DNA from: Paenibacillus xylanexedens
Lineage (GTDB): Bacteria > Bacillota > Bacilli > Paenibacillales > Paenibacillaceae
Length of the DNA stretch: 64,000 nucleotides
Assembly (NCBI RefSeq): GCF_001908275.1
Contig: NZ_CP018620.1
Span: 6,324,001-6,388,000, forward strand
Direction: 5' to 3'
Positions 51,241 to 59,655 of the stretch are shown here, piece after piece. A model generated the notes under the pieces. It had not been told where the DNA came from. It saw only the letters and a program-made list of their open reading frames with translations, and did not search any database. Positions within the stretch are counted from its first letter, which is position 1. Every line of letters begins with the position of its first letter. The translations under genes were made by a program, and so were the position numbers.

Positions 51241-51421
51241 AAGTTCCTTGTATCTTACGTGAGCTATCCTAGCCTCAGCTTAATGACACTTAAAAGGGAG
51301 CTTAAAAATATTTGTCCAAAATGTGAACAATCCGACCAACACCCACACCCTGCGCTTAAAGCCAACGTAACATAGAGTACAGGAGAATGTGCTCCTGACC
51401 AAAAGTCAGAGGGTGAATCGT

Positions 51422-52495
51422 GTGAAAGTATTATTCACGTTTTATGTTCCGAGCGGTGGCGTGGATACGTTAAATCGACTGCGCACCGCTGTTCTGAAAC
51501 GCCATGGCATTGAAGCGCACCTATTGTATCTCAGCACAGGCTCGGGATTGCAGAACAACAGTGATACACCCATTTTCACCGCGTCCAGTGACGAGGATAT
51601 CCATCATATCATCCATACTCATCATTATGATGCCATCATTGCCACTTCAGACATCGCTATGCCCGGCCGCTTGAGAGGACTTGGTTATACCGGACGAATT
51701 ATTTTTGAAGCGCAGGGACTCGGAACACGCGATCAAGCTCTGGAAACGATACAGATGGGTGTCCCTTACCTTCAAGCTCATTGTGATGCTGCCGTTATAC
51801 CTCCCACAGACCACCTGCTGGATATGTTCATTCATATCTGTCCTTGGCTTCATCGGTTTGTTATTCCCAATATGCTGGATACCGACACCTTCGCACCAAT
51901 CTTGGTGGATACCCCACCCTATCCGGTGCTGGCTTGGGTAGGACGACTTGAACACAACAAAAACTGGCGTGAATATTTAATCATATCGAGTGAACTCGTC
52001 AAAAAAAATCCAAAAGCCAGACTATGGTTGTTCCACGATCCAACTTTGGCTAATCCAGAAGATGAAGTCATGTTCCGGCACATGCTGGCAGAATACGGGC
52101 TTGAAGATAAAATTGGCATCTTTATCAATGTTCCCCATTCTCAGATGCCTACCTACTATTCCATGATCGCGGCTTCAGGAGGTATCATGTTGTCCACTTC
52201 TCTGCTCGAAGGATTCGGTTATGCCGTCGCTGAAGCCATCTCTTGTGGCTGCCCTGTACTTAGTACGGATTCGGACGGTGTGCGTTCATTTATCACACAT
52301 AATAAGACTGGAAAGTTTTATCCGATTGGCGATGTCAAGGCAGCTGTAGCCGAAGCAAAGGACCTCATGAAAAACAAGAAACTGCGTGAGTATATTCGCA
52401 TTCAGGGCAGACAGCATATGAGCTTGTCTTTTTCACCAGATCGATATGCCATTTCTTTCCGTGAAATGATGACAGCACTGCGAATTTTCCATTGA
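51422..52495 (+). CDS. Family 4 glycosyltransferase
   Basis: The 357-residue GT-B protein starts MKVLFTFYVPSGGVDTLNRLR and has the GT4 C-terminal domain: VLAWVGRLEHNKNWREYLIIS, then STSLLEGFGYAVAEAISCGCPVLSTDSDGV, which contains the conserved E-x7-E pattern. The GTG start at 51422 is chosen because GAGGG precedes it at suitable spacing; earlier in-frame GTG codons lack this. It is a single gene, convergent with the DHA2 transporter. Confidence 0.85.
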   Translation: MKVLFTFYVPSGGVDTLNRLRTAVLKRHGIEAHLLYLSTGSGLQNNSDTPIFTASSDEDIHHIIHTHHYDAIIATSDIAMPGRLRGLGYTGRIIFEAQGLGTRDQALETIQMGVPYLQAHCDAAVIPPTDHLLDMFIHICPWLHRFVIPNMLDTDTFAPILVDTPPYPVLAWVGRLEHNKNWREYLIISSELVKKNPKARLWLFHDPTLANPEDEVMFRHMLAEYGLEDKIGIFINVPHSQMPTYYSMIAASGGIMLSTSLLEGFGYAVAEAISCGCPVLSTDSDGVRSFITHNKTGKFYPIGDVKAAVAEAKDLMKNKKLREYIRIQGRQHMSLSFSPDRYAISFREMMTALRIFH

Positions 52496-52502
52496 GCATA
52501 GC

Positions 52503-52539
52503 AAAAAAGGCAGTTCAGCAAAATTTCTCTGAACTGCCC
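52503..52539. terminator. Terminator between the GT4 and DHA2 genes
   Basis: GGCAGTTCAG and CTGAACTGCC form a perfect 10-bp stem; on the minus strand it is followed by T6, and it can serve both convergent genes. Confidence 0.8.
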
Positions 52540-52560
52540 TATTATGGTTTTTATAGAGTC

Positions 52561-54090
52561 TTAGTGTCCCATCATCATCGCGGGATCAGGCTTGTCGCCA
52601 TTTTGAAGTTCTTCTTCCGGCATCGGTTTTGGTTTCCGCAGAATCAGACTGAGCAAACATCCGAACAATGCAATACAAGCGGCCAGGAAGAACGTATCAT
52701 TGAAACCAGCCACCAAACCATGCACGATAGCGGTCGGCTCTGTACTCGTTGTATTGTCTGCGATTCTTGAAGTCAGGAAGCCTGTAAGCCCTGCAACCGC
52801 AAAGGACACGACTACTTGCTGTGCAGCAGCCGTGAGCGGTGTCACCCGTCCAACCAACTTACGCGGAGCAGCATTTAATACATGCGTATTGAGTGGCATC
52901 ATGGACAAGCCCATACCCAGACCCATCATGACCAGAGCCGTTATAATCAGGCCAAGACCTGTCTCTGCCGTGATGGAGGACAGAATAAACAATGCTCCCG
53001 AGATAATACCCAGACCCACGAAGGCAAGAGGTCTAGCACCGATTTTATCAAACAATCGACCACCAAGCGGCATACCCACTCCGGAAGCCAATGCCTGTGG
53101 CAGTAGAATCAATCCTGTTTCCAGTGCAGTGTAACCTTTGATCTGCTGCAAATAAAGCGGGATCAGGATCATCGCACCGAACAGCGCCACTTGTGACACC
53201 CATGCGAGAATAATTCCCCGTGAGAAATCAGATGATTTGAATACCCGGAGTTCGAGCAATGGATTTTGATGACGAAGCTCCACAATAATGAACAAAATGA
53301 GCGCTACACCACCCACAATGACACCCGTCAAAGTTGTTGCAGACGTCCAGCTCGTTCCACCCTCACTCACACCGTAAGCCAGCATCGAGAACGCAATTGG
53401 CGCCAGAATCATGCCGAGCAGATCCAGTGCAGGTGTGCGTCCACGATCTGTATCCGGCAAAAACTTGATACATAGAATGAAAGCTGCAATACCAATGGGC
53501 AAGTTAATCAGGAAGATCCAGTGCCAGCTCAGTGATTCAATAAACCACCCGGACAACACCGGACCCAATGCGGGGGCAAGCAGCATGGGAATTCCCAGCA
53601 TCCCCATGATGGAACCTCTTCGCTCAGGAGGAGCCAGACGAAAGACCATCGCCATACCAATAGGAGCAACCATGCCTCCACCAAGGCCTTGAATGATACG
53701 GTAAATGATTAATTGCTCAGGTGATTGAGCGATCGAGCATAATACAGAACCCAAGGTAAACATGGCAATGGTGAACAGAAACACTCTTTTGGCACCAAAA
53801 CGGTCCGTTAACCAGCCTGCCAGTGGAATAACCGCAGACAAAGCCAGGGTATAACCCGTAACCGTCCATTGAATGGTCTTCAGGTCGGTCTCGAAATATT
53901 GAACCAGATTCGGAATGGCCACGTTCACCACCGTGCTGTCCAGTATAACCATGATCATACCGACGATAATAGCCAGGAGTGGCAGTATAATCGTTTTGAT
54001 TGAAAACTCTGCGGGCTCCTGGGATACTGCTGTTTGTTCTTTCACGTTCTCCACACTCTTTTCCAGCCAGGAGATCGCAGGCTTAGCCAT
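52561..54090 (-). CDS. DHA2-family (EmrB/QacA) drug efflux MFS transporter
   Basis: The 509-residue protein has about 14 membrane helices and the DHA2 signature MVILDSTVVNVAIPNL in helix 1. It also carries motif A (GWLTDRFGAKRVF) and the antiporter motif region RIIQGLGGGMVAPIGMAM and MLAPALGPVLSGW. Members export drugs, dyes or antiseptics in exchange for protons. The start at 54090 is not strongly marked by a ribosome site. The gene has a very good promoter and three operator iterons directly downstream of it, but the matching regulator is not in the window. Confidence 0.9.
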   Translation of the reverse strand: MAKPAISWLEKSVENVKEQTAVSQEPAEFSIKTIILPLLAIIVGMIMVILDSTVVNVAIPNLVQYFETDLKTIQWTVTGYTLALSAVIPLAGWLTDRFGAKRVFLFTIAMFTLGSVLCSIAQSPEQLIIYRIIQGLGGGMVAPIGMAMVFRLAPPERRGSIMGMLGIPMLLAPALGPVLSGWFIESLSWHWIFLINLPIGIAAFILCIKFLPDTDRGRTPALDLLGMILAPIAFSMLAYGVSEGGTSWTSATTLTGVIVGGVALILFIIVELRHQNPLLELRVFKSSDFSRGIILAWVSQVALFGAMILIPLYLQQIKGYTALETGLILLPQALASGVGMPLGGRLFDKIGARPLAFVGLGIISGALFILSSITAETGLGLIITALVMMGLGMGLSMMPLNTHVLNAAPRKLVGRVTPLTAAAQQVVVSFAVAGLTGFLTSRIADNTTSTEPTAIVHGLVAGFNDTFFLAACIALFGCLLSLILRKPKPMPEEELQNGDKPDPAMMMGH

Positions 54091-54124
54091 GCGTCTCACT
54101 CGCCCTATATTGACGACTAATTTC

Positions 54125-54162
54125 AAACTATCGTTTTAAATCGTCGTTTTAAACTTTCGTTT
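54125..54162. promoter_or_regulatory. Three 13-bp operator iterons before the efflux gene
   Basis: AAACTATCGTTT, AAATCGTCGTTT and AAACTTTCGTTT follow one another with a 13-bp period. The outer two have AAAC-N4-GTTT symmetry, a common TetR-type half-site layout. They lie between the promoter and the start codon. Confidence 0.55.
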
Positions 54163-54174
54163 AATACTGATCTA

Positions 54175-54202
54175 ATTCTAATGAAAATACCTTTGCTGTC
54201 AA
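54175..54202 (-). promoter_or_regulatory. Predicted sigma-A promoter of the DHA2 gene
   Basis: On the minus strand, perfect TTGACA, a 16-base spacer and TAGAAT, about 85 bp before the start. Confidence 0.75.
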
Positions 54203-54237
54203 GCTATTTTTTCAGACAATTCTACTATGGATGCACC

Positions 54238-54271
54238 ACAAAAAAATGGAACAGGCACCTTCCCTGCTCCA
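54238..54271 (-). terminator. Terminator after the 119-residue gene
   Basis: TGGAGCAGG pairs with CCTGTTCCA on the minus strand and is followed by T7. Confidence 0.8.
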
Positions 54272-54308
54272 CACGTTGGTAAATCATGATTATGCAATGA
54301 TGTCCATA

Positions 54309-54668
54309 TCAATCCGCAAGCTTCATCATCTGATATTCTGACAGTATGCCCAATGTCTGACCGTGAATACTTCTGCAATATATTCGAATAACCAGATGCT
54401 TCGGTGAAGAACTGTTGCTGATGATCCTCAGTTCATAAGGCTCGGATGACACATCCAGATTATGAATGACCTGATTACCGCTCGCTCCCCCCGAATTTGA
54501 CGTTAGGTGAAAAAGGTGTCGATACAGTTCTCCGTGAATACTGGCTCCACCAACAAATACATCCGTCCCTTCCTCGCCGCCCACATAGGCCAACTCCACA
54601 TCCATGTACTTGACGGGAACAAATGTCTGTAACAGATTCTCATGAATCTCAAGTAAATATACCGCCAC
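54309..54668 (-). CDS. Uncharacterised 119-residue protein
   Basis: I do not recognise the family. The protein looks beta-rich and soluble (VYLLEIHENLLQTFVPVKYMDVELAYV; ELYRHLFHLTSNSG; LVIRIYCRSIHGQTLGILSEY). The GTG start has AGGAGG 8 bases upstream, and a good terminator follows. It is divergent from the GT4 gene at 54855. Confidence 0.7.
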   Translation of the reverse strand: MAVYLLEIHENLLQTFVPVKYMDVELAYVGGEEGTDVFVGGASIHGELYRHLFHLTSNSGGASGNQVIHNLDVSSEPYELRIISNSSSPKHLVIRIYCRSIHGQTLGILSEYQMMKLAD

Positions 54669-54854
54669 TGTAGATCCCTCCTTCGGAGCACATGAACCTT
54701 CCTGTACATAGGATATGCTTCATCTCGTCCATTGCCATTTGCATTCACCCATTTTCGACCAATTACACGGAAATGCCCGACCTTCCGGTCCTCTTTTTTC
54801 ATAGAATAAAAGGATAGAAGCTCGGCCGGTGCAGGCCGTGACAAGGAGGTCGCT

Positions 54855-56093
54855 ATGAAAGTTCTGCTCGTTACGTATTGGGAGCTTACACATATGGGAG
54901 GCATATGGACATATGTTAAACAACTGGCCGACAGGTTAATCGCACTTGGTGTAGAGGTTGATATCATGGGCACAAATGGTGCCAATAACGAAGTATATGT
55001 TCGTAATCTGAACCGAGCTTTCTCCAAGGATAAGGTGTGGCCCATGCTGCAAGCCAAACTCAATCCGACTGATCTGCCACAATTCACTGCTGATCCTCTT
55101 CTCGCTTATTATGAACTGAATAGATATGCCTTCGAGATGGCAGCCGCTTATCTGGGAGTGGACCACTATGACGTTATTCATGCGCAAGATCCGGTAGCTG
55201 CCGTAGCCATAAAACGCATCTTGAATCGCAATATCCCACTGGTTACAAGCTATCATGGCGCTCTTGCACGTGAAGCCTTTTACGATGCTCAAAATTCCAA
55301 CCCACAGCTTACTCTCCCTTCATATTTGCAATCCAAGCGTGGACGTTATTTTCTCTCATTGGAAGAACGAAGTGCAGCACAGTCTGAGCTCATTCTCGTG
55401 TCAAGCCACTGGATCAAGAGTACGCTTACAGAACTTGCCGTTCCTGAATCAAAGTTCAGACAGATTCCCTATGCTGTTGATCTGCCAGCCTACCGTGCCT
55501 CAGCAGCTGTGAAGTTCCGCCAGCGACCACCTGCGGGCAAGAAAGTCATTGCCTTTACCGGACGACTTGAATACATCAAGGGCGTTCATGTGTTAATCAA
55601 GGCCTTAGCGAGTCTGAAAAATAAACGTTCCGATTGGGTCTGCTGGATCGCAGGAGAAGGCAATCTAACCGATGAATTGCGGTCACAGGCCACGTCAACG
55701 GGGATTGGAGCCGATGTTGTGTTCTGGGGCAAGCTGGACAATATTCCTTCCTTCCTGCGCCATGCAGATATCTATGTCCAGCCCAGTCTGCAGGACACCC
55801 AGCCGTTCTCCGTTACTGAAGCGCAACTGGCGGGTGTACCTGTTATCGTCAGTGGCACAGCCGGCATGCCCGAGATGGTTGAACCTGGACGTACGGGATG
55901 GGTTGTTCCTCCGCAGGATGTCGACTCGCTCCGTGAACTGTTGGATGCACTACTTGAGGATGATGTTACCCGAAGAACAGTGGGTGCGGCGGCGAAAGCC
56001 TGGGCTGAACAACACCGATCACTGGAAGTGATGGGATTTCGTACATTTCAAGTCTACCAAGAAGCCATTTACAGAGGAGGACATACCATATGA
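54855..56093 (+). CDS. Family 4 glycosyltransferase
   Basis: The 412-residue GT-B protein begins MKVLLVTYWELTHMGGIWTYVKQL with the glycine-rich donor-side loop, followed by DVIHAQDPVAA and TSYHGALAREAF. The C-terminal domain has VIAFTGRLEYIKGVHVLIKAL, YVQPSLQDTQPFSVTEAQLAGVPVIVSGTAGMPEMV. A Gln stands where many GT4 members have the first Glu of E-x7-E, while the second acidic residue is kept (TEAQLAG). AAGGAGG precedes the ATG. It is coupled to a 56-residue gene downstream. Confidence 0.88.
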   Translation: MKVLLVTYWELTHMGGIWTYVKQLADRLIALGVEVDIMGTNGANNEVYVRNLNRAFSKDKVWPMLQAKLNPTDLPQFTADPLLAYYELNRYAFEMAAAYLGVDHYDVIHAQDPVAAVAIKRILNRNIPLVTSYHGALAREAFYDAQNSNPQLTLPSYLQSKRGRYFLSLEERSAAQSELILVSSHWIKSTLTELAVPESKFRQIPYAVDLPAYRASAAVKFRQRPPAGKKVIAFTGRLEYIKGVHVLIKALASLKNKRSDWVCWIAGEGNLTDELRSQATSTGIGADVVFWGKLDNIPSFLRHADIYVQPSLQDTQPFSVTEAQLAGVPVIVSGTAGMPEMVEPGRTGWVVPPQDVDSLRELLDALLEDDVTRRTVGAAAKAWAEQHRSLEVMGFRTFQVYQEAIYRGGHTI

Positions 56094-56260
56094 CGTTACT
56101 TGTACCGAGTGATCTATACAATCGCTGGTTTTCGACTCCTGTTTCCACACCTCACATCAACGTGGATTACGCTGTAATGAATGAATTGATGAAAAAGCTG
56201 CCTAAAGGATATATATTTCCCGATCCTGCATCCATGGCGATCATGAATTCAAAAGATTGA
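56090..56260 (+). CDS. Small 56-residue protein coupled to the GT4 gene
   Basis: The ATG overlaps the GT4 stop codon (ATGA) and is preceded by GAGGAGG at 7-base spacing, so translation is very likely. The protein starts MTLLVPSDLYNRWFSTPVST and ends DPASMAIMNSKD, with PKGYIFPDP near the end. It has no signal peptide or membrane helix and I do not recognise it. A terminator follows. Confidence 0.7.
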   Translation: MTLLVPSDLYNRWFSTPVSTPHINVDYAVMNELMKKLPKGYIFPDPASMAIMNSKD

Positions 56261-56305
56261 GTTGTCCATTGATATGCCGTCTTCATATAACATGCCGAAA
56301 TATCA

Positions 56306-56357
56306 AACAAGGGGTGTCCCATCTGTCATATGAATGACTGAGGGCACCCCTTTTGTT
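56306..56357 (+). terminator. Terminator after the GT4 and 56-residue genes
   Basis: ACAAGGGGTGTCCC pairs with GGGCACCCCTTTTGT with one mismatch; TTTTGTT follows on the plus strand. Confidence 0.75.
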
Positions 56358-56406
56358 CGCTTCAAATGTGTTCTAACGGACCGAGAACACTCTATTACAG
56401 ATCTCT

Positions 56407-56937
56407 CTAATCTGTCGCCAACTTGGAATACATATTCAGATCACTGAACGTTTCGCCTACCCTCTCGTATGCTCTGAGAGTACCTTCATATGTGAAATTG
56501 AGCTTTTGTAATAGCTTGATAGAATTCACATTATCGGGGTCAACCTTTGCCTCAATACGATTCAGCTTCATAGTCGAGAATGCATGAGCTAATAAAGAAG
56601 AGATCGCTTCCGTAGCATATCCTTTCCCCCATTGTGATCTGGCAATGTCATACCCGATTTCTGCTTTAAGATTGTCAAAATCCAGTGAATTATAACCACA
56701 TGAACCTATGATTTCGTTGGACTCTTGCACAAGGATAGAGAACCGAATGGCCTTGTTTTCCTGAGCAAGATCATTCAGAAGATTAATCATGGCTATAGCT
56801 TGATTTTCATCCGTAAAATGAGTGATATTCATAAATCTAGTTACATCCGGATCAGACCAAATTTTAAACAAGCTGGCCGCATCCGATACGTTCATTTTTC
56901 GCAAATATAACCGTTCTGTGTGTAACTCTGTAATCAA
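56407..56937 (-). CDS. GNAT acetyltransferase (RimJ/RimL type)
   Basis: The 176-residue protein begins TELHTERLYLRKMNVSDAASLF and has the acetyl-CoA-binding region IGYDIARSQWGKGYATEAISSLLAHAF, then RIEAKVDPDNVNSIKLLQKLNFTYEGTLR. This is the usual pattern of ribosomal-protein- or amine-acetylating GNAT enzymes. The TTG at 56937 is preferred because GGAGG lies 8 bases before it; the ATG five codons upstream overlaps that same site. The substrate is unknown. Confidence 0.88.
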   Translation of the reverse strand: MITELHTERLYLRKMNVSDAASLFKIWSDPDVTRFMNITHFTDENQAIAMINLLNDLAQENKAIRFSILVQESNEIIGSCGYNSLDFDNLKAEIGYDIARSQWGKGYATEAISSLLAHAFSTMKLNRIEAKVDPDNVNSIKLLQKLNFTYEGTLRAYERVGETFSDLNMYSKLATD

Positions 56938-57082
56938 TACTCTTACCTCCATTAGTTTATTAATAGTTGGGTTTAAGATATTGATATCTGCGCATAGTCC
57001 AGTCCCTTCCGTGTATGAATCATTTCATTATACAGAGACTTCAGCAATCGATCACCCTTTCTGTCCACGTATCTGTCCATAG

Positions 57083-57138
57083 AGCAAAAAAAGAGCTTCC
57101 ACTTATAACACTTAAAAAGTGCTTCATAAGGGTGCTCT
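57083..57138 (-). terminator. Terminator of the right-hand glycan operon
   Basis: A long imperfect stem (AGAGCACCCTTAT with ATAAGTGGAAGCTCT, inner AGCACTTTTTAAGTGTT) is followed by T7 on the minus strand. Confidence 0.75.
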
Positions 57139-57187
57139 CCTGTCCATTTAACACCTATTCCATTTCAGCCATCGTTGCCAAATCCAT

Positions 57188-57904
57188 CTACTTCCAGTAC
57201 CCGCCAACCTGAAGCAAGTTAAACAGAATAGGCCGATGCTTCTCTTGAACTTTTTCCATCTCGGCAACCAGTGCCTTGAAGTGACGTTTGGTTCCCATCG
57301 CCTCATGCAATCGGTAACACATCAGAGGTTCATTGTAGTAGAACAGCTCATACATTGGAAACAGCCTCATCCACATCTCATAGTCATGGGTGTAGCGAAA
57401 ATCAGTGTCGAACAGTCCAAACCGCTCAAATGCTTCCATCTCTAACATGACAGTACAGCCGTTGATCGGACAACCTTCCAGTAGTACCTGCAACATCTCC
57501 AGACGACTTCCCACTTCCGGATGCACCGTATCCAACCATTCACTCTTCTCATTCACATAATGGTAGGCACCATGGCAGAATGAAGCCTTGACCTCGCGCA
57601 TAAACGTCAGTTGTTTCTCCACCCGGTCCAGCAACATCACATCATCTGAGCTGAGCCAGACAAAGTAATCCCCTGTTGCCTGCTTGATGCCCTCATTTAA
57701 TGCTGTCGCGGTTCCACCGTTTTCTTTGCGAATATAGCGGATGGAATCCATGAATGGCTGTAGCCGCTCCACGTGCTCGGTTGACCCATCATCCACCACG
57801 ATGACTTCGATATGCGGATACGTCTGGTGAATGGCACTGTGAACAGCCTGCTCGATATAAGCACAATTGTAAAAAGGAATGACGATCGATACTTTTGGCT
57901 CCAT
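57188..57904 (-). CDS. Family 2 glycosyltransferase, tandem copy A
   Basis: The 238-residue GT-A protein starts MEPKVSIVIPFYNCAYIEQAV and has VIVVDDGSTEHVERLQPF, KENGGTATALNEGIKQATGDYFVWLSSDDVML (the metal-binding SSDD) and GCTVMLEMEAFERFGLFDTDFRYTHDYEMWMRL with the catalytic-base region. It has exactly the same length as, and strong similarity to, the next gene upstream (58001), so the pair arose by tandem duplication. It is the last gene of the operon. Confidence 0.9.
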   Translation of the reverse strand: MEPKVSIVIPFYNCAYIEQAVHSAIHQTYPHIEVIVVDDGSTEHVERLQPFMDSIRYIRKENGGTATALNEGIKQATGDYFVWLSSDDVMLLDRVEKQLTFMREVKASFCHGAYHYVNEKSEWLDTVHPEVGSRLEMLQVLLEGCPINGCTVMLEMEAFERFGLFDTDFRYTHDYEMWMRLFPMYELFYYNEPLMCYRLHEAMGTKRHFKALVAEMEKVQEKHRPILFNLLQVGGYWK

Positions 57905-57951
57905 TCGGGCCTTCCCCTCCTCTTACTGTCTTAGGTGAAATGCTGCGCAAA

Positions 57952-57994
57952 GAGGGCGTTAATCAGCCATCTTTTGGCTTTCTTAACTGCCCTC
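57952..57994 (-). other. Hairpin between the two GT2 genes
   Basis: GAGGGCGTTAA and TTAACTGCCCTC form a stem with one bulge, and AGCC with GGCT an inner one. Only a short TCTTTG follows on the minus strand, so it is a weak terminator at best or an RNA-processing site. Confidence 0.4.
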
Positions 57995-58000
57995 CCTACG

Positions 58001-58717
58001 CTACCCGCCAAGCGTCGCTATTCGCTGCAACAGCGGTTCCCGATATCTGGACCATACCATGGATGCCTCTCTGCCGATGACATCCGCATGACGTACCGAT
58101 CCCATTCCACCATGCCACCGATAGGCAGTAAGCGGTTCATTCAGATATGGGAACCGATGACCGTTCAGTACAATACGCATCCAGAGATCCAGATCATGGG
58201 TGTAGGGAAGAAGTTCATCGAACAGCCCCACTCCGCTAAAGAGATCCTTGCGAATCATGACCGTGCAGCCATTCACCGGATTGCCGTTAACAAACCGTCG
58301 TAGTAAATCCATATCCGACATCGGTTCAGGCCCACCATGCATTTTGGTAACTGCCGAATGCTCGTTGATATAATGAAAGTTCGTATGGGAGACGAGCACA
58401 TTCTCGCGTTGCATAAACTCCAGCTGATAACGAATTTTATCCGGATACAGATAATCATCCGAACTGAGCCAGGCTACATAATCACCAGAGGCATGGCGGA
58501 TGCCATGATTAAGTGCCGAAGCCGTCCCGCCATTGCTTTTGCCAAGCACATTAATATAAGGAAGATAGGGTTGAAGCAACTCTGCATGCCGGGTTGAACC
58601 GTCATTCACAACAACGATTTCCACATCGGGATACGTCTGGTTCAGCGCACTCTGAATCGCCTGAGGCACATAAGGGCAGTTGTAGAATGGAATGACAATG
58701 GATACTCTCGGATTCAA
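58001..58717 (-). CDS. Family 2 glycosyltransferase, tandem copy B
   Basis: The 238-residue protein starts MNPRVSIVIPFYNCPYVPQAI and has VVVNDGSTRHAELLQPY, SNGGTASALNHGIRHASGDYVAWLSSDDYLYP, and GCTVMIRKDLFSGVGLFDELLPYTHDLDLWMRI. The start is TTG, with GGGAGG 8 bases upstream, and it overlaps the epimerase stop (TTGA). It and copy A have diverged most in the acceptor-side half. Confidence 0.9.
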   Translation of the reverse strand: MNPRVSIVIPFYNCPYVPQAIQSALNQTYPDVEIVVVNDGSTRHAELLQPYLPYINVLGKSNGGTASALNHGIRHASGDYVAWLSSDDYLYPDKIRYQLEFMQRENVLVSHTNFHYINEHSAVTKMHGGPEPMSDMDLLRRFVNGNPVNGCTVMIRKDLFSGVGLFDELLPYTHDLDLWMRIVLNGHRFPYLNEPLTAYRWHGGMGSVRHADVIGREASMVWSRYREPLLQRIATLGG

Positions 58718-59655
58718 CTTGTCGTCCTCCCTTGCTGGACACGAACATCACTCAGGATATCCTGAAGTGATGTGGCAAATGGAATCATCGGCTGCCAGCC
58801 AAGCTTGCGCAGCAGTGATAATTCCTCCTGTTTCCCCGAACCATCCGGACCAGAAGATGCCCCATCCCAGCGAACAGGAACTTCCGCTTCTGTCATGGAT
58901 AACAGCAGATCTGCAATTTCACCAAGACTGCGCTCAACTCCAGACACCACCGGGTATACTGTACCGCTGGACCCGTGTACCAGGAGGGTCGCATACGCTC
59001 TGACGGCATCCCGCACATCCAGAAAGTCACGGGTATTGTCCCGTCCGGACAGACGGAATGCCTCGGTTTTGCCCGCCTGCTCACAGGCAACAACATGGCG
59101 TGCAAGCAGTGAACAGATGCCTGTGGAAGGACCCGCACCAATCAGATTGCCTGGCTCCGCCAGCATGATCTGTTGTCCGAAGAGCGACATCCACGACAAG
59201 GAGACCATCTCTTCCAGCGCTTTACTGAGACTGTATGGATGCGGAGGCTGGGGAATCTGGCCAGGTTCCGGCGTATATTTTAACCGCGATCCTACAATAA
59301 CGGTTCGTGCTGTCGGACAACTGCGAAGCGCATCCAGCAGATACAGCACGGCCATCACATTGGTCTCCAGGACCAGTAGTGGATCAGACCACGAATCAGG
59401 CACTGAATTTTTGCCAGCGAGATGCAGCACATAGTCGGGCTGCACCTCGCCGATCAGATGACGTACTTGCTGTTTATCGTTCAGATCACAGACATGGACT
59501 TGTGCACCTTTACCGAATGAATACACATCCGGCCTCCGGACTACCGCTGCAACCACTGCACCCGCTTCCCGAAAATAAGATACGGCATGTCGCCCGGTAA
59601 AACCGGAAGCGCCTGTAATCAGCACTTTTTTGCCTCTCAGCTCTGCTCCATCCAT
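58714..59655 (-). CDS. NAD-dependent epimerase/dehydratase (RMD-like)
   Basis: The 313-residue SDR protein has the Rossmann motif VLITGASGFTGRHAV, a YxxxK catalytic pair in HPYSLSKALEEM, and TRDFLDVRDAVRAYATLL, typical of GDP-6-deoxy-mannose reductase-like enzymes. A Ser in VIVGSRLKY fits the catalytic Ser position. It overlaps the reductase gene upstream by 19 bases, with AAGGAG 8 bases before its ATG. It probably makes a deoxy sugar nucleotide for the glycan; the exact substrate is not certain. Confidence 0.85.
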   Translation of the reverse strand: MDGAELRGKKVLITGASGFTGRHAVSYFREAGAVVAAVVRRPDVYSFGKGAQVHVCDLNDKQQVRHLIGEVQPDYVLHLAGKNSVPDSWSDPLLVLETNVMAVLYLLDALRSCPTARTVIVGSRLKYTPEPGQIPQPPHPYSLSKALEEMVSLSWMSLFGQQIMLAEPGNLIGAGPSTGICSLLARHVVACEQAGKTEAFRLSGRDNTRDFLDVRDAVRAYATLLVHGSSGTVYPVVSGVERSLGEIADLLLSMTEAEVPVRWDGASSGPDGSGKQEELSLLRKLGWQPMIPFATSLQDILSDVRVQQGRTTS

